Shown here piece by piece: positions 1 to 7,663 of a DNA stretch of 12,129 nucleotides. The notes below the pieces were generated by a model. The model ran no database searches. It saw nothing but the letters and a program-made list of their open reading frames with translations, and was not told where the DNA came from. Position 1 is the first letter of the stretch. The number at the start of each line of letters is the position of its first letter. Both the position numbers and the translations under genes were made by a program. The DNA comes from Ruminococcus sp. UBA3280. GTDB taxonomy: Bacteria > Bacillota > Clostridia > Oscillospirales > Ruminococcaceae. The DNA lies in assembly GCA_002362175.1 (NCBI GenBank), contig DETU01000018.1, forward strand, positions 1 through 12,129, read 5' to 3'.

Positions 1-1
1 A

Positions 2-10
2 TGATATAAT
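2..10 (+). promoter_or_regulatory. Extended -10 promoter element for the first gene pair
   Basis: TGATATAAT is a perfect extended -10 element (TGn plus TATAAT, with TATAAT at 5-10). It lies 30 bases upstream of the first start codon, so the leader would be about 24 nt. The -35 region falls outside the window and cannot be judged. The same 9-mer recurs at the three other promoters called here. Confidence 0.6.
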
Positions 11-40
11 AAGTATATAATATAAAAGGAGGAAATTTTT

Positions 41-586
41 ATGAATTACAAAAGGCTTGAAAAAAATTTAACCGATAATATAAAAGAGGCACAGATAAAA
101 CTTGGTTTTGAAAACAGACCAATGAGTTTCAATTATACGCTTAGTTCGCTTAATCATCTTGTCGGTGAAAATCTTGATTCTGACAGTATGAAAACGGTAA
201 TTAAAAATTTTGCGGTAAACAGCCGTGAAAGACTGGGAGAAACAACATTCCGTCCGATAAAAGACGGTTTCTGTATAACCGTATCTGCTGAAGGTACAGC
301 TTATGTAAACAGTCTTGACGGATTTGAATTTATTGACGAGTTTGTGAATACTGTCCGTAAACACGGCATTTCTTTTGATGATGTTATGTCGGTATTCAGA
401 AAGTATTCCGACAACGTAGTTACCGAAAAGAAAGAAAACGGAGAGTTTGATTATCTTGTGTACTTTGCCGACGGAACCCCTGACGAATATTTATATTGTA
501 TTTCAATGGAAGAAGAAATAGACGGATATATTCATATTACTTATCACCGTTTTATAAGGGAGGACTATGAAGAATTCGGTTTCTGA
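41..586 (+). CDS. DUF3877-like hypothetical protein
   Basis: This is a 181-residue soluble protein with no signal peptide or membrane segment. The ATG start is well placed behind AAAGGAGGA (about 27-35). The N-terminal part (MNYKRLEKNL, then IKEAQIKLGF, then a SLNHLVG segment near residues 36-42) resembles my recollection of DUF3877, an uncharacterised family of gut Clostridia; that link is from memory and moderately sure. The C-terminal half is rich in acidic and aromatic residues and ends in EDYEEFGF. No catalytic motif is visible. Its last 20 bases overlap the start of the downstream membrane protein gene, so the two are almost certainly co-transcribed and may be translationally coupled. 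Function is unknown. Confidence 0.75.
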   Translation: MNYKRLEKNLTDNIKEAQIKLGFENRPMSFNYTLSSLNHLVGENLDSDSMKTVIKNFAVNSRERLGETTFRPIKDGFCITVSAEGTAYVNSLDGFEFIDEFVNTVRKHGISFDDVMSVFRKYSDNVVTEKKENGEFDYLVYFADGTPDEYLYCISMEEEIDGYIHITYHRFIREDYEEFGF

Positions 587-2030
587 AAAAACTTTCCTTA
601 TTGCAGGGTTTATAATTATTTTTCTGTCATATTTTTTTATAACGTCTGAAAGTGTTTTGACTGTCCATGATGACATACTGACTTATGCGGAAGTTCAGCA
701 CGGTGACCTTATCGGCACTATAAAAAGCTATGCAGTGAACGGCAGGATAAGCCATATTCCCATGACGTTTTTGCTTTGGATACCCTATTACTTTCACTCT
801 GTTACTGCGGTCAGAATTTTTTCAGCAGTATCGTTACTTTTCAATATGAGTGGTCTTTATGTACTTGTGAAGAATAATTCGTGCAGATATAACGCATATC
901 TCATTTGTCTGCTGTTTATTTCGTTTGCGTGCATATCGAATCAGCATAATCTTTTTGTTGCATATACTTTTGCACATCAGTTACCCGTAGGGATTATTCT
1001 TTTTTCTCTTGACCGGTATATAAAATATCTGAAATACGACAAAATACGACATAAAATAATAAGTTACGTACTGTTTTTTACAGCCTGTTTCATGTATGAG
1101 GCTATGACAGTATTTTTTCTGATGTTTGTGGGAATTTCACTCTACAGAAATAAAAGTGAAAAATTCAGCAGACGTATAAAGTGTTTAATAAGGGACGTAT
1201 TTTTTCACGGTGCTTTTCTTTCTGCGTATCTTGTGATATATGCGTTATGGAGATATTTTTATCCGTCATATTACGACGGTACGACTTTCTTTCTGAAAAA
1301 TCCCCTTATGAGTATACTTGCACTGTTTAAATTTTCCTTTGGTATGACACCAATGTTGCCGTCACTTGCAATGCTTCTGAAAAAGTATATAACATGGAAT
1401 GAATTTATTCAGTCATTGAGTTTATGGAATATTCTTGCTCCCATTATTGCAGGTACGGCATTTTACAAAGTATTTCCGAAAATAAAAAAATCCGAAAAAA
1501 CAGCTCCGTCAGTGATTTTCTGTATTTTGGGAATGATTATTCCAAATGTTCTTATAAGCCTTACAGAAAAGTATACCTACTGGGCAAAACAAAATGCTTA
1601 TTCATATGTGCCGTCATTTTACAGTTATTTCTTTATGATTATGCTTTTGGTGGTTTTGTTTTCAACATTTAAACGTGGAAATGTTGAAAAAGTGTTGAGT
1701 ATCTGTGTAACATTGGTAACACTTGTATGTTCACTTGGAAATACAGCGTGGAATACCTATTTCAGTAAGAATCTTGACAGGTACAAAGCTTTTGAAGAAG
1801 CCGTTTCTTCCGAATATTTCGATAATATCACAGACGGAACAGTTATATATATCCCCGATTATCAGGGAATTCACAATGATATGAAACTTACAGAATATTA
1901 TGCAGACGTGTATATTTCGGCAGATGTGACATTTGAAAACAACTATGATAATATCAATTTTTCAAAACCCGTCATTTCAATGCTCTATGATGAGGATACA
2001 AAGAAAATCACTGTTGAAAGAATAAACTGA
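567..2030 (+). CDS. Polytopic membrane protein, possible GT-C type glycosyltransferase
   Basis: This 487-residue protein has roughly ten or more hydrophobic segments, including about 9-26, 82-101, 109-123, 129-147, 164-190, 211-230, 287-301, 313-331, 350-367 and 375-391. A hydrophilic tail of about 90 residues follows. After the first membrane segment comes HDD (residues 34-36), an acidic motif in the first outside loop; this layout is typical of GT-C glycosyltransferases, which use lipid-linked sugars. The tail would then lie outside the cell, but the topology is inferred. I recognise no specific family. The ATG at 567 has AAGGGAGG at 556-563 inside the end of the preceding gene. Alternatives are a GtrII-like or otherwise uncharacterised membrane protein. 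Codon use matches its neighbours. Confidence 0.72.
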   Translation: MKNSVSEKTFLIAGFIIIFLSYFFITSESVLTVHDDILTYAEVQHGDLIGTIKSYAVNGRISHIPMTFLLWIPYYFHSVTAVRIFSAVSLLFNMSGLYVLVKNNSCRYNAYLICLLFISFACISNQHNLFVAYTFAHQLPVGIILFSLDRYIKYLKYDKIRHKIISYVLFFTACFMYEAMTVFFLMFVGISLYRNKSEKFSRRIKCLIRDVFFHGAFLSAYLVIYALWRYFYPSYYDGTTFFLKNPLMSILALFKFSFGMTPMLPSLAMLLKKYITWNEFIQSLSLWNILAPIIAGTAFYKVFPKIKKSEKTAPSVIFCILGMIIPNVLISLTEKYTYWAKQNAYSYVPSFYSYFFMIMLLVVLFSTFKRGNVEKVLSICVTLVTLVCSLGNTAWNTYFSKNLDRYKAFEEAVSSEYFDNITDGTVIYIPDYQGIHNDMKLTEYYADVYISADVTFENNYDNINFSKPVISMLYDEDTKKITVERIN

Positions 2031-2083
2031 AATTTACCACATATTCCGCCCTGAAATCACAATATTTTCTTCACCTTTGATAA

Positions 2084-2112
2084 TTGACATTGACTGCCCT
2101 GCATGATATAAT
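2084..2112 (+). promoter_or_regulatory. Consensus promoter of the cell-wall precursor operon
   Basis: TTGACA at 2084-2089 and TATAAT at 2107-2112 are separated by exactly 17 bases, and TG at 2104-2105 adds an extended -10. This matches the housekeeping sigma-A consensus completely. Transcription should begin near 2119, giving a leader of about 70 nt before the hydrolase gene at 2191. The 160-base gap from 2031 to 2190 holds no gene. The leader contains three ATGTAT copies (2130, 2142, 2151) of unclear meaning. No clear terminator for the upstream pair is seen before this promoter. Confidence 0.88.
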
Positions 2113-2190
2113 TAAACTGTTGGCATATTATGTATATTCATATGTATAGAATGTATTGAACGCCTTAATTTAAACTTATGGAGATAACAA

Positions 2191-2964
2191 ATGTACAAAA
2201 CAGTAAATAATATCAAGATAAATTATGAACAGAAAGGAAGCGGTGACTTAATCGTACTGCTTCACGGCTGGGGAAGTAATATAAAACTTTTCTCCAATCT
2301 CATTGACCTGCTTTCAAGAAAGTATACCGTAGTTGCAATGGATATGCCCGGATTTGGTGAGAGTCAGGAACCTCCGTCGGCATGGTGCGTTGATGACTAT
2401 GTTGATTTTGTAATTGACTTTCTGAAAGATTATGACAACAGGGAAATTATGTTTCTGGGTCACTCTTTCGGCGGACGTGTAATTATAAAACTCAACAGCC
2501 GTAAGAATCTTGACTTTAAAATAAGCAAGGTTATACTCGTTGACAGTGCGGGAATAATGCCTCCGAAGTCAAATAAAAAGAGTTTCCGTACTTACTATTA
2601 CAAAATCGGAAAGGCTTTTCTGTCTACGGGACTTGTGCAGAAAATCGCTCCCGAAGCACTGGAGAATTTCCGTAAGAAAATGGGTAGTGCCGACTATGCC
2701 GCCGCCTCTCCGCTTATGAGACAGGTACTTGTAAAAGTTGTAAACGAGGATTTAGAGCCTCTGATTCCAAATATAAAATGTCCGACGTTGCTTGTATGGG
2801 GCGTTAACGATACGGCTACTCCCCTTTCGGACGGTGAAAAAATGGAAAAACTCATTGCTGATTCGGGACTTGTAAAACTCGAAAATGCAGGACATTATTC
2901 TTTCCTTGAACAGCAGTTCACTTTCAACCGTGTAATGTGTTCGTTTATGAAGATTGAAGATTAA
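2191..2964 (+). CDS. Alpha/beta hydrolase
   Basis: This is a 257-residue cytosolic hydrolase of the alpha/beta fold. HGWGS at residues 25-29 supplies the oxyanion-hole region. GHSFGG at 90-95 is the nucleophile elbow with Ser92. Asp207 in WGVNDTATP and His235 in NAGHYSFLE complete a plausible triad. Residues 122-190 form the variable cap that determines the substrate, which cannot be read from sequence. The ATG follows GGAG at 2180-2183. It is the first gene after a consensus promoter and its end abuts the Mur ligase gene, so it is probably expressed with the cell-wall ligases. A role in precursor or lipid processing is only inferred from that setting. Length is normal for the family and nothing is broken. 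Confidence 0.9.
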   Translation: MYKTVNNIKINYEQKGSGDLIVLLHGWGSNIKLFSNLIDLLSRKYTVVAMDMPGFGESQEPPSAWCVDDYVDFVIDFLKDYDNREIMFLGHSFGGRVIIKLNSRKNLDFKISKVILVDSAGIMPPKSNKKSFRTYYYKIGKAFLSTGLVQKIAPEALENFRKKMGSADYAAASPLMRQVLVKVVNEDLEPLIPNIKCPTLLVWGVNDTATPLSDGEKMEKLIADSGLVKLENAGHYSFLEQQFTFNRVMCSFMKIED

Positions 2965-2980
2965 GGAGACTGATTATTTG

Positions 2981-4582
2981 ATGTATACTATATTTTTCTG
3001 CATATACGCCGTTACAGCACTTGTCGGAATAATATTTTACGGACTGCGTGAACTGCATATGTTACAGCTTAACGGCTACAAAACCCCCGAACATTCGTGG
3101 TGGATGAAAAAGAATTTTAAGAGATATATTTTTCCGCTTGTGCTTTTTACGGGACAGTTTGTATTACTTGCCACAGATTATAATATACCGTTGCTTATAG
3201 TCTTTGCGGTTCTTAACATTTTCTTTCCGATTCTTAATAAACCGTCAAAGAAGTTCAAAAAACCACTTAAATATACGGCACGTGTAAAGAGAATGATGGT
3301 TACTTTCTTCATTCTGGTTGCTGTAATGTTTGCAGTAGGCACTATTTCGGGAAGTACTCCATGTAAGTGTGTTGGCTGGAAACCGTTCAGCAATATTCTG
3401 CCATTTATTATGGTAAACTACGCACTCTATCTTACTCCCCTGCTTGTACCGCTTTCAAATCTGATTAACAAGCCGATTGAGAAATATATACAGAACTGGT
3501 ATATTAACGACGCTAAAAGAATCCTGTCAGAAATGCCCGACCTCCATAAGATAGGCATTACAGGAAGTTACGGCAAAACAAGTATGAAATTCTATTTAAG
3601 TGAATTATTAAGTTCACAGTATAACACCCTTAAAACACCCGAAAGTTTCAATACACCTATGGGCGTAACTATCACTGTAAGACAGCATTTAAAGCCTACA
3701 CATGAGTATTTTATATGTGAAATGGGTGCAAGACGTGTACATGAAATCAAGGAACTCTGTGAAATTGCCCACCCACATGACGGCATTATAACATCTGTAG
3801 GTCCTCAGCATCTTGAAACTTTCAATTCTATTGAAAACGTTGTCAATACAAAGTTTGAACTTGCGGACAGTGTTCAGGCAGTCGGTGGTAAAATCTACCT
3901 CAACGGCGACAACGAACTTATCCGTAAAAAAGCCTCTCAGTACAAAAACGCTATTATGTACGGTTTGCAGGAACACAATGACTACCGTGCAACCGGTATT
4001 TCCGTATCTGACAGAGGAACGGAATTTACCGTGACTACTCCCGACGGTGAAAACTGTCGTTTCACTATGAAGTTATTAGGCGAACACAATGTGCAGAACG
4101 TTCTCGGAGCGATTGCATACTGTCACGGTATAGGAATACCACTCGACAAACTGATACTTCCTGTTAAACGCATTTCACCAGTACCGCACAGACTACAGTT
4201 ACTTGACAAGGGCGGTAATCTTACCTACATCGATGATGCCTACAATTCAAACCCAAGCGGTTGCCGTGCAGCCCTTAATGTTCTCGGACTGTTCGATGCG
4301 TGCAGAATCCTTGTAACTCCGGGTATGGTTGAACTCGGTGCAAAACAGGAGGAACTTAATTACGAGTTCGGACAGGAAGCTTCAAAAGCCTGTGATTATA
4401 TCGTACTTGTCGGAAAAACTCAGACAGTACCGATTTACAACGGCATTAAAGATGCAGGCTATGATATGAATAACGTCTATGTTGCGGACGGTCTCAACGA
4501 GGCTCTCGCAAAAGTTCAGGAATACAGGACAGACAAGAAAAAAATCGTCCTTCTTGAAAACGACCTTCCCGACAATTATTAA
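2981..4582 (+). CDS. Membrane-anchored MurF-like Mur ligase
   Basis: From the ATG at 2981 the protein has 533 residues. Residues 1-160 hold about five membrane segments (near 2-20, 50-64, 69-85, 105-122 and 138-160). The Mur ligase part begins near 190: P-loop GITGSYGKTSM (192-202), EMGA (247-250), the TSVGPQHLE segment (271-279) followed by Lys291, PHRLQL (402-407) and IDDAYNSNP (417-425), which is a strong MurF-type signature. MurF ligases use ATP to add D-Ala-D-Ala to the UDP-MurNAc-tripeptide. Here the usual N-terminal substrate-binding domain is apparently replaced by the membrane region, so the acceptor could be lipid-linked. AAGGAG at 2963-2968 also permits a TTG start at 2978; a TTG at 2954 would overlap the hydrolase gene and precede this site. 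The ligase gene next door supports the pathway. Confidence 0.85.
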   Translation: MYTIFFCIYAVTALVGIIFYGLRELHMLQLNGYKTPEHSWWMKKNFKRYIFPLVLFTGQFVLLATDYNIPLLIVFAVLNIFFPILNKPSKKFKKPLKYTARVKRMMVTFFILVAVMFAVGTISGSTPCKCVGWKPFSNILPFIMVNYALYLTPLLVPLSNLINKPIEKYIQNWYINDAKRILSEMPDLHKIGITGSYGKTSMKFYLSELLSSQYNTLKTPESFNTPMGVTITVRQHLKPTHEYFICEMGARRVHEIKELCEIAHPHDGIITSVGPQHLETFNSIENVVNTKFELADSVQAVGGKIYLNGDNELIRKKASQYKNAIMYGLQEHNDYRATGISVSDRGTEFTVTTPDGENCRFTMKLLGEHNVQNVLGAIAYCHGIGIPLDKLILPVKRISPVPHRLQLLDKGGNLTYIDDAYNSNPSGCRAALNVLGLFDACRILVTPGMVELGAKQEELNYEFGQEASKACDYIVLVGKTQTVPIYNGIKDAGYDMNNVYVADGLNEALAKVQEYRTDKKKIVLLENDLPDNY

Positions 4583-4607
4583 TTTATATAAAAGGAGTAA
4601 TTTTATT

Positions 4608-5798
4608 ATGAAAATCAATCTTGCTGTTCTGTTCGGCGGAAAAAGCGTCGAACATGAGGTATCCGTTATTTCGGCTGTTCAGGCTATGGCAAGCATGAAC
4701 AAGGAAAAATACAATATTATTCCCGTCTACATGACAAAACAAAATGAATTCTGGACGGGTGAAAAGCTTTTTGACATAAACTCATTCAAAGATATTCCTG
4801 AACTTCTGAAAGAATGTACGGCTTGTGTTTTCGTAAGAAGCGAGGGAAAAGTACAGCTTATCCGTCAGAAGATGAAGAAATTCGGTTCTAATGTCATTTC
4901 GGATATTGATATTGCTTTCCCTATAGTTCACGGTACTAACGTTGAGGACGGTGCTTTGCAGGGATACTTACAGACTTTGGACATTCCATATGTTGGCTGT
5001 GATGTTCTCGCATCGGCTGTCGGAATGGATAAATTTGTTATGAAAATACTGCTCAAAGACGCTGGTTTCCCTGTACTTGACTGCTGCCGTTTTTCTTCTT
5101 TTGAGATTGACAGAATTGAAGAATGTGCAGACAAAGTTGAATCAAAATTCGGTTATCCTGTAATTGTAAAGCCTATAAATCTCGGTTCAAGCGTGGGTAT
5201 TTCCAAAGCTTCCGACAGAGATGGTCTTATTAAATCAATGGAAAATGCCTTTGAGTTTTCAGACAGAATACTTGTAGAACCTGCTGTTGTAAACCTTAAA
5301 GAAATAAACTGCTCGGTAGTCGGTGACAGTGAGTCAGCAGAGGCTTCAATATGTGAAGAACCTGTACAGGCAAGTGATGATGATATTCTAAGCTTTGAAC
5401 AGAAATACGTCGGTGGTGGCGGAAAGTCAGGCGGAAGCAAGGGAATGGCTACCCTCAAAAGAAAAATTCCTGCCGACATCACTCCCGAACAGGACGAATT
5501 TGTAAGAAGAACTGCTGTTGACGCTTTCCGTTATCTCGGCTGTAACGGCGTTACACGTATAGATTTCATGCTTGATATGTCCGACAACAAAATATACATA
5601 AACGAAATAAATACTATTCCCGGTTCGCTCGCATTCTATCTCTGGGAACCTAAGGGTGTCAAATATGCCGAACTCCTCGAGAGAATGATACAGCTTGCAC
5701 TTAAACGTTACAGAATGGGTGAAAAGATAAACTATTCATTTGATACAAATATACTTGCTATGGGCGGTAGTTTCGGTGCAAAGGGAAGTAAAAGATAA
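4608..5798 (+). CDS. ddl: D-alanine--D-alanine ligase family enzyme
   Basis: This 396-residue ATP-grasp ligase joins two D-alanines, or D-Ala to a related D-residue, in the cytosol to supply MurF. It shows FGGKSVEHEVS (9-19), HGTNVEDGALQG (108-119), YPVIVKPINLGSSVG (183-197), the C-terminal RIDFML (317-322) and INEINTIPGS (331-340). The omega loop carries FEQKY (263-267); Lys-Tyr fits a peptide-forming ligase rather than a His-type D-Ala-D-Lac ligase, but D-Ala and D-Ser acceptors cannot be separated by eye. A Gly/Lys/Ser stretch follows at 268-279, longer than in the classical enzyme as I recall it. The ATG at 4608 follows AAAGGAG (4591-4597); an upstream in-frame start at 4479 would overlap the Mur ligase and is rejected. 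The gap to that gene is 25 bases. Confidence 0.92.
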   Translation: MKINLAVLFGGKSVEHEVSVISAVQAMASMNKEKYNIIPVYMTKQNEFWTGEKLFDINSFKDIPELLKECTACVFVRSEGKVQLIRQKMKKFGSNVISDIDIAFPIVHGTNVEDGALQGYLQTLDIPYVGCDVLASAVGMDKFVMKILLKDAGFPVLDCCRFSSFEIDRIEECADKVESKFGYPVIVKPINLGSSVGISKASDRDGLIKSMENAFEFSDRILVEPAVVNLKEINCSVVGDSESAEASICEEPVQASDDDILSFEQKYVGGGGKSGGSKGMATLKRKIPADITPEQDEFVRRTAVDAFRYLGCNGVTRIDFMLDMSDNKIYINEINTIPGSLAFYLWEPKGVKYAELLERMIQLALKRYRMGEKINYSFDTNILAMGGSFGAKGSKR

Positions 5799-5810
5799 GG
5801 AGGGTCTGTT

Positions 5811-6482
5811 ATGACCGAAAAGGAAAAATTACAGGCAGGTGAACTCTATAACGGCGGTGACAAGGAACTCACCGCCGACAGAATAAGCGTAAAGAAATTA
5901 TGTATGGAATACAATTCCGCCACTTATAACGATTTTCAGAAAAAAGAAAGACTGCTGAGCAGAATTATTGCTTTCAAAGGTGAGAATACATGGATTGAAC
6001 CGAATTTTTTCTGTGATTATGGATATAATATAATACTCGGTGATAATTTCTATGCAAACCATAATCTTGTGATTCTTGACTGTGCAGAAGTTATTTTCGG
6101 CGACAACGTTTTTATAGGTCCAAACTGCGGATTCTATACGGCGGGTCACCCTCTTGACTATAAGGTACGCAATGCGGGTCTTGAATATGCAAAGCCGATA
6201 AAAGTCGGAAACAATGTATGGATTGGCGGAAATGTCAGCGTTATGCCGGGTGTAACTATCGGCGACAATGTTGTAATAGGCGGAGGAAGTGTTGTAACAA
6301 AGGACATTCCTTCAGGGGTTGTTGCAGTCGGTAATCCGTGTAAACCTGTGAAGGAAATTCCTGAAAGTACTTTTGTACAGGAAGAAGAACCGCAGGAGGA
6401 AGTGCCTGTTATTGAAGAAGTAAAGAAACCTAAAGTAAAACACTGGGATATTGAGGAAATAACTCCCGGCAGCAAAAAATAA
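5811..6482 (+). CDS. Maltose/galactoside-type O-acetyltransferase (hexapeptide repeat)
   Basis: This is a 223-residue left-handed beta-helix acetyltransferase of the Maa/LacA/NodL group, which transfers acetyl from acetyl-CoA to a sugar hydroxyl. The N-terminal helical cap (residues 1-60) is followed by hexapeptide coils from about 72 to 178, with the catalytic His113 in YTAGHPLD and the family-typical run from VGNNVWIGG (132-140) to VVAVGNPCK (170-178). After PVKEIPES the protein carries a charged tail (about 187-223: Glu/Pro/Val rich, then Lys rich) not needed for catalysis in the family. The ATG follows AAGGAGGG (5797-5804), 12 bases after the ligase gene. The position in a cell-wall operon suggests a precursor or wall sugar as acceptor, but Maa-type enzymes are often promiscuous, so the substrate is open. 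Confidence 0.9.
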   Translation: MTEKEKLQAGELYNGGDKELTADRISVKKLCMEYNSATYNDFQKKERLLSRIIAFKGENTWIEPNFFCDYGYNIILGDNFYANHNLVILDCAEVIFGDNVFIGPNCGFYTAGHPLDYKVRNAGLEYAKPIKVGNNVWIGGNVSVMPGVTIGDNVVIGGGSVVTKDIPSGVVAVGNPCKPVKEIPESTFVQEEEPQEEVPVIEEVKKPKVKHWDIEEITPGSKK

Positions 6483-6508
6483 CAGATGAATAAAAGGAGG
6501 GCAAAGCT

Positions 6509-7459
6509 GTGAATACACTTCATTTCAGGTATGCGGTCGAAATTGAGAAAACACGTTCAATCACTCAGGCTGCCGAAAATCTGTACATGGCTCAGCCTAA
6601 TCTGAGCAAAGCTATAAAAGAACTGGAAAATACTCTCGGAATAACTATATTCCGCCGTACATCAAAGGGCGTTATTCCCACTGACCAAGGACTGAAATTT
6701 CTTGGATATGCCAAACAGGTTCTTATGCAGATAGACAACATGGAAGCTATACATTCACCCGAAAAATACAAGAATAACAAGCTCCGTATTTCCGTTCCAC
6801 GAACGGGTTATATTTCAAAGGCTTTTTCTGAATATATCGCCGAAACCGATAATTCCGACGATATGGAAGTTTATTTCTGTGAGACAAATTCCCTGCGTAC
6901 TATAGAAAACGTCCGTGACAACGGTTATGATTTCGGAATAGTAAGATTCAATACCGCACATGAAAAATATTTCACCGATTTTCTTGACGAAAAAAATTTA
7001 AGCAGTAAATTACTGTGGGAATATGAAATGCTGGCTGTCATGTCGGACGAACACCCTGCCGCACATTCCGAAAATATCCAGTATTCTGAACTTTCCTGTA
7101 AATATATAGAACTCACTCAGGGTGATGACGCTGTACCGTATGTTTCGGGGGCTGTTGAAAAACTTTTTACCGCCAACCGTCCGGCTGATATTCCTGTAAG
7201 GAAAGTCTGTATGTACGACAGAGGCAGTGCTTTGGATTTTCTGCTTACTGTTCCAAATTCATTCATGCTTGACTCTCCTGTTCCGAAAAGTCTCTGCGGA
7301 AAATATAACCTTGTTCAGAGAAAATGTAATTTCCGTGACAACAGTTTCAAAGATATGCTTATATATTCCACAGGTCATAAACTTTCAGATATGGAATTAC
7401 GCCTTGTAAACAAGTTTTATGAAGTCCGCAATGAAGCGGCATTTGCGGAATACCGTTAA
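6509..7459 (+). CDS. LysR-family transcriptional regulator
   Basis: This 316-residue regulator has an N-terminal winged helix-turn-helix at about residues 3-62. ITQAAENLYMAQPNLSKAIK spans the helix-turn-helix, and FRRTSKGVIPTDQG forms the wing; both are classic LysR features. A linker helix leads to a periplasmic-binding-protein-like effector domain from about 90 to 300 (KLRISVPRTG opens it, DFGIVRF at 141-147 lies at the cleft). The ligand is not deducible. Translation starts at GTG 6509 behind AAAAGGAGGG (6492-6501). The gene lies 26 bases after the acetyltransferase on the same strand, so it is probably the operon's last gene rather than the usual divergent arrangement. A perfect dyad lies 125 bases after its stop, ahead of nfnA, and could be one of its targets; this is inference. 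Confidence 0.93.
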   Translation: MNTLHFRYAVEIEKTRSITQAAENLYMAQPNLSKAIKELENTLGITIFRRTSKGVIPTDQGLKFLGYAKQVLMQIDNMEAIHSPEKYKNNKLRISVPRTGYISKAFSEYIAETDNSDDMEVYFCETNSLRTIENVRDNGYDFGIVRFNTAHEKYFTDFLDEKNLSSKLLWEYEMLAVMSDEHPAAHSENIQYSELSCKYIELTQGDDAVPYVSGAVEKLFTANRPADIPVRKVCMYDRGSALDFLLTVPNSFMLDSPVPKSLCGKYNLVQRKCNFRDNSFKDMLIYSTGHKLSDMELRLVNKFYEVRNEAAFAEYR

Positions 7460-7546
7460 TCTGACATATAAAAAACGGAATATAATTATTCTTTATGAAG
7501 AAGTGCGGTAATATTACAGTGCGTTTACATTGAAGAATTTTTTGTG

Positions 7547-7576
7547 CAGATTATATATTTTGATAAATCTGTTTTC
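7547..7576 (+). terminator. Weak candidate terminator after the LysR gene
   Basis: CAGATT (7547-7552) and AATCTG (7566-7571) form a 6-bp stem followed by TTTTCA. The loop is AT-rich and 13 bases long, so the structure is poor for an intrinsic terminator. It is the best candidate I see between the LysR stop and the dyad at 7585. Transcription may read through into the nfn region. Confidence 0.22.
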
Positions 7577-7584
7577 ATACTTTC

Positions 7585-7610
7585 AATATCGATAACAGAA
7601 TATCGATATT
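7585..7610. promoter_or_regulatory. Perfect 10-bp inverted repeat, likely operator
   Basis: AATATCGATA at 7585-7594 and its exact reverse complement TATCGATATT at 7601-7610 flank a 6-base spacer (acagaa). The centre lies about 60 bases upstream of the transcription start predicted from the -10 at 7646-7651. That distance suits an activator site, including the recognition site of many LysR regulators. It is AT-rich and followed by no T-run, so it is unlikely to be a terminator. It matches neither the clostridial Rex consensus nor the CodY consensus as I know them. The binding protein is unknown. Confidence 0.6.
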
Positions 7611-7642
7611 AAAATATTATATTTCCCTGTTAAAGAATCATG

Positions 7643-7651
7643 TGATATAAT
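7643..7651 (+). promoter_or_regulatory. Extended -10 promoter element of the nfnAB-rex operon
   Basis: TGATATAAT (TATAAT at 7646-7651) is a perfect extended -10. The -35 region is poor: TTTCCC at 7622-7627 lies 18 bases upstream and is far from TTGACA. This fits a promoter that depends on the extended -10 or on an activator bound upstream. Transcription would begin near 7658, giving a leader of about 55 nt that includes the hairpin at 7664-7687. Confidence 0.65.
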
Positions 7652-7663
7652 ATTTATAATCCG

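Noticed and set aside
2130..2156. Three ATGTAT copies in the leader of the hydrolase gene
   Set aside because: Spacing is uneven (12 and 9 bases) and such AT-rich hexamers are common here; no structure or conserved element is evident.
2954..2980. TTG start for the Mur ligase at 2954
   Set aside because: It lies before the AAGGAG site at 2963-2968, which serves a start at 2978 or 2981.
4479..4607. An upstream in-frame start that would lengthen the D-Ala ligase by 43 residues
   Set aside because: It overlaps the Mur ligase gene and has no family-like sequence; the ATG at 4608 has a strong ribosome site and gives the normal N-terminus.
7628..7645. A possible Rex operator in the nfn promoter
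   Set aside because: The left half (CTGTTAA) matches well but the right half matches at only about two of seven positions, so it is at most a half site.
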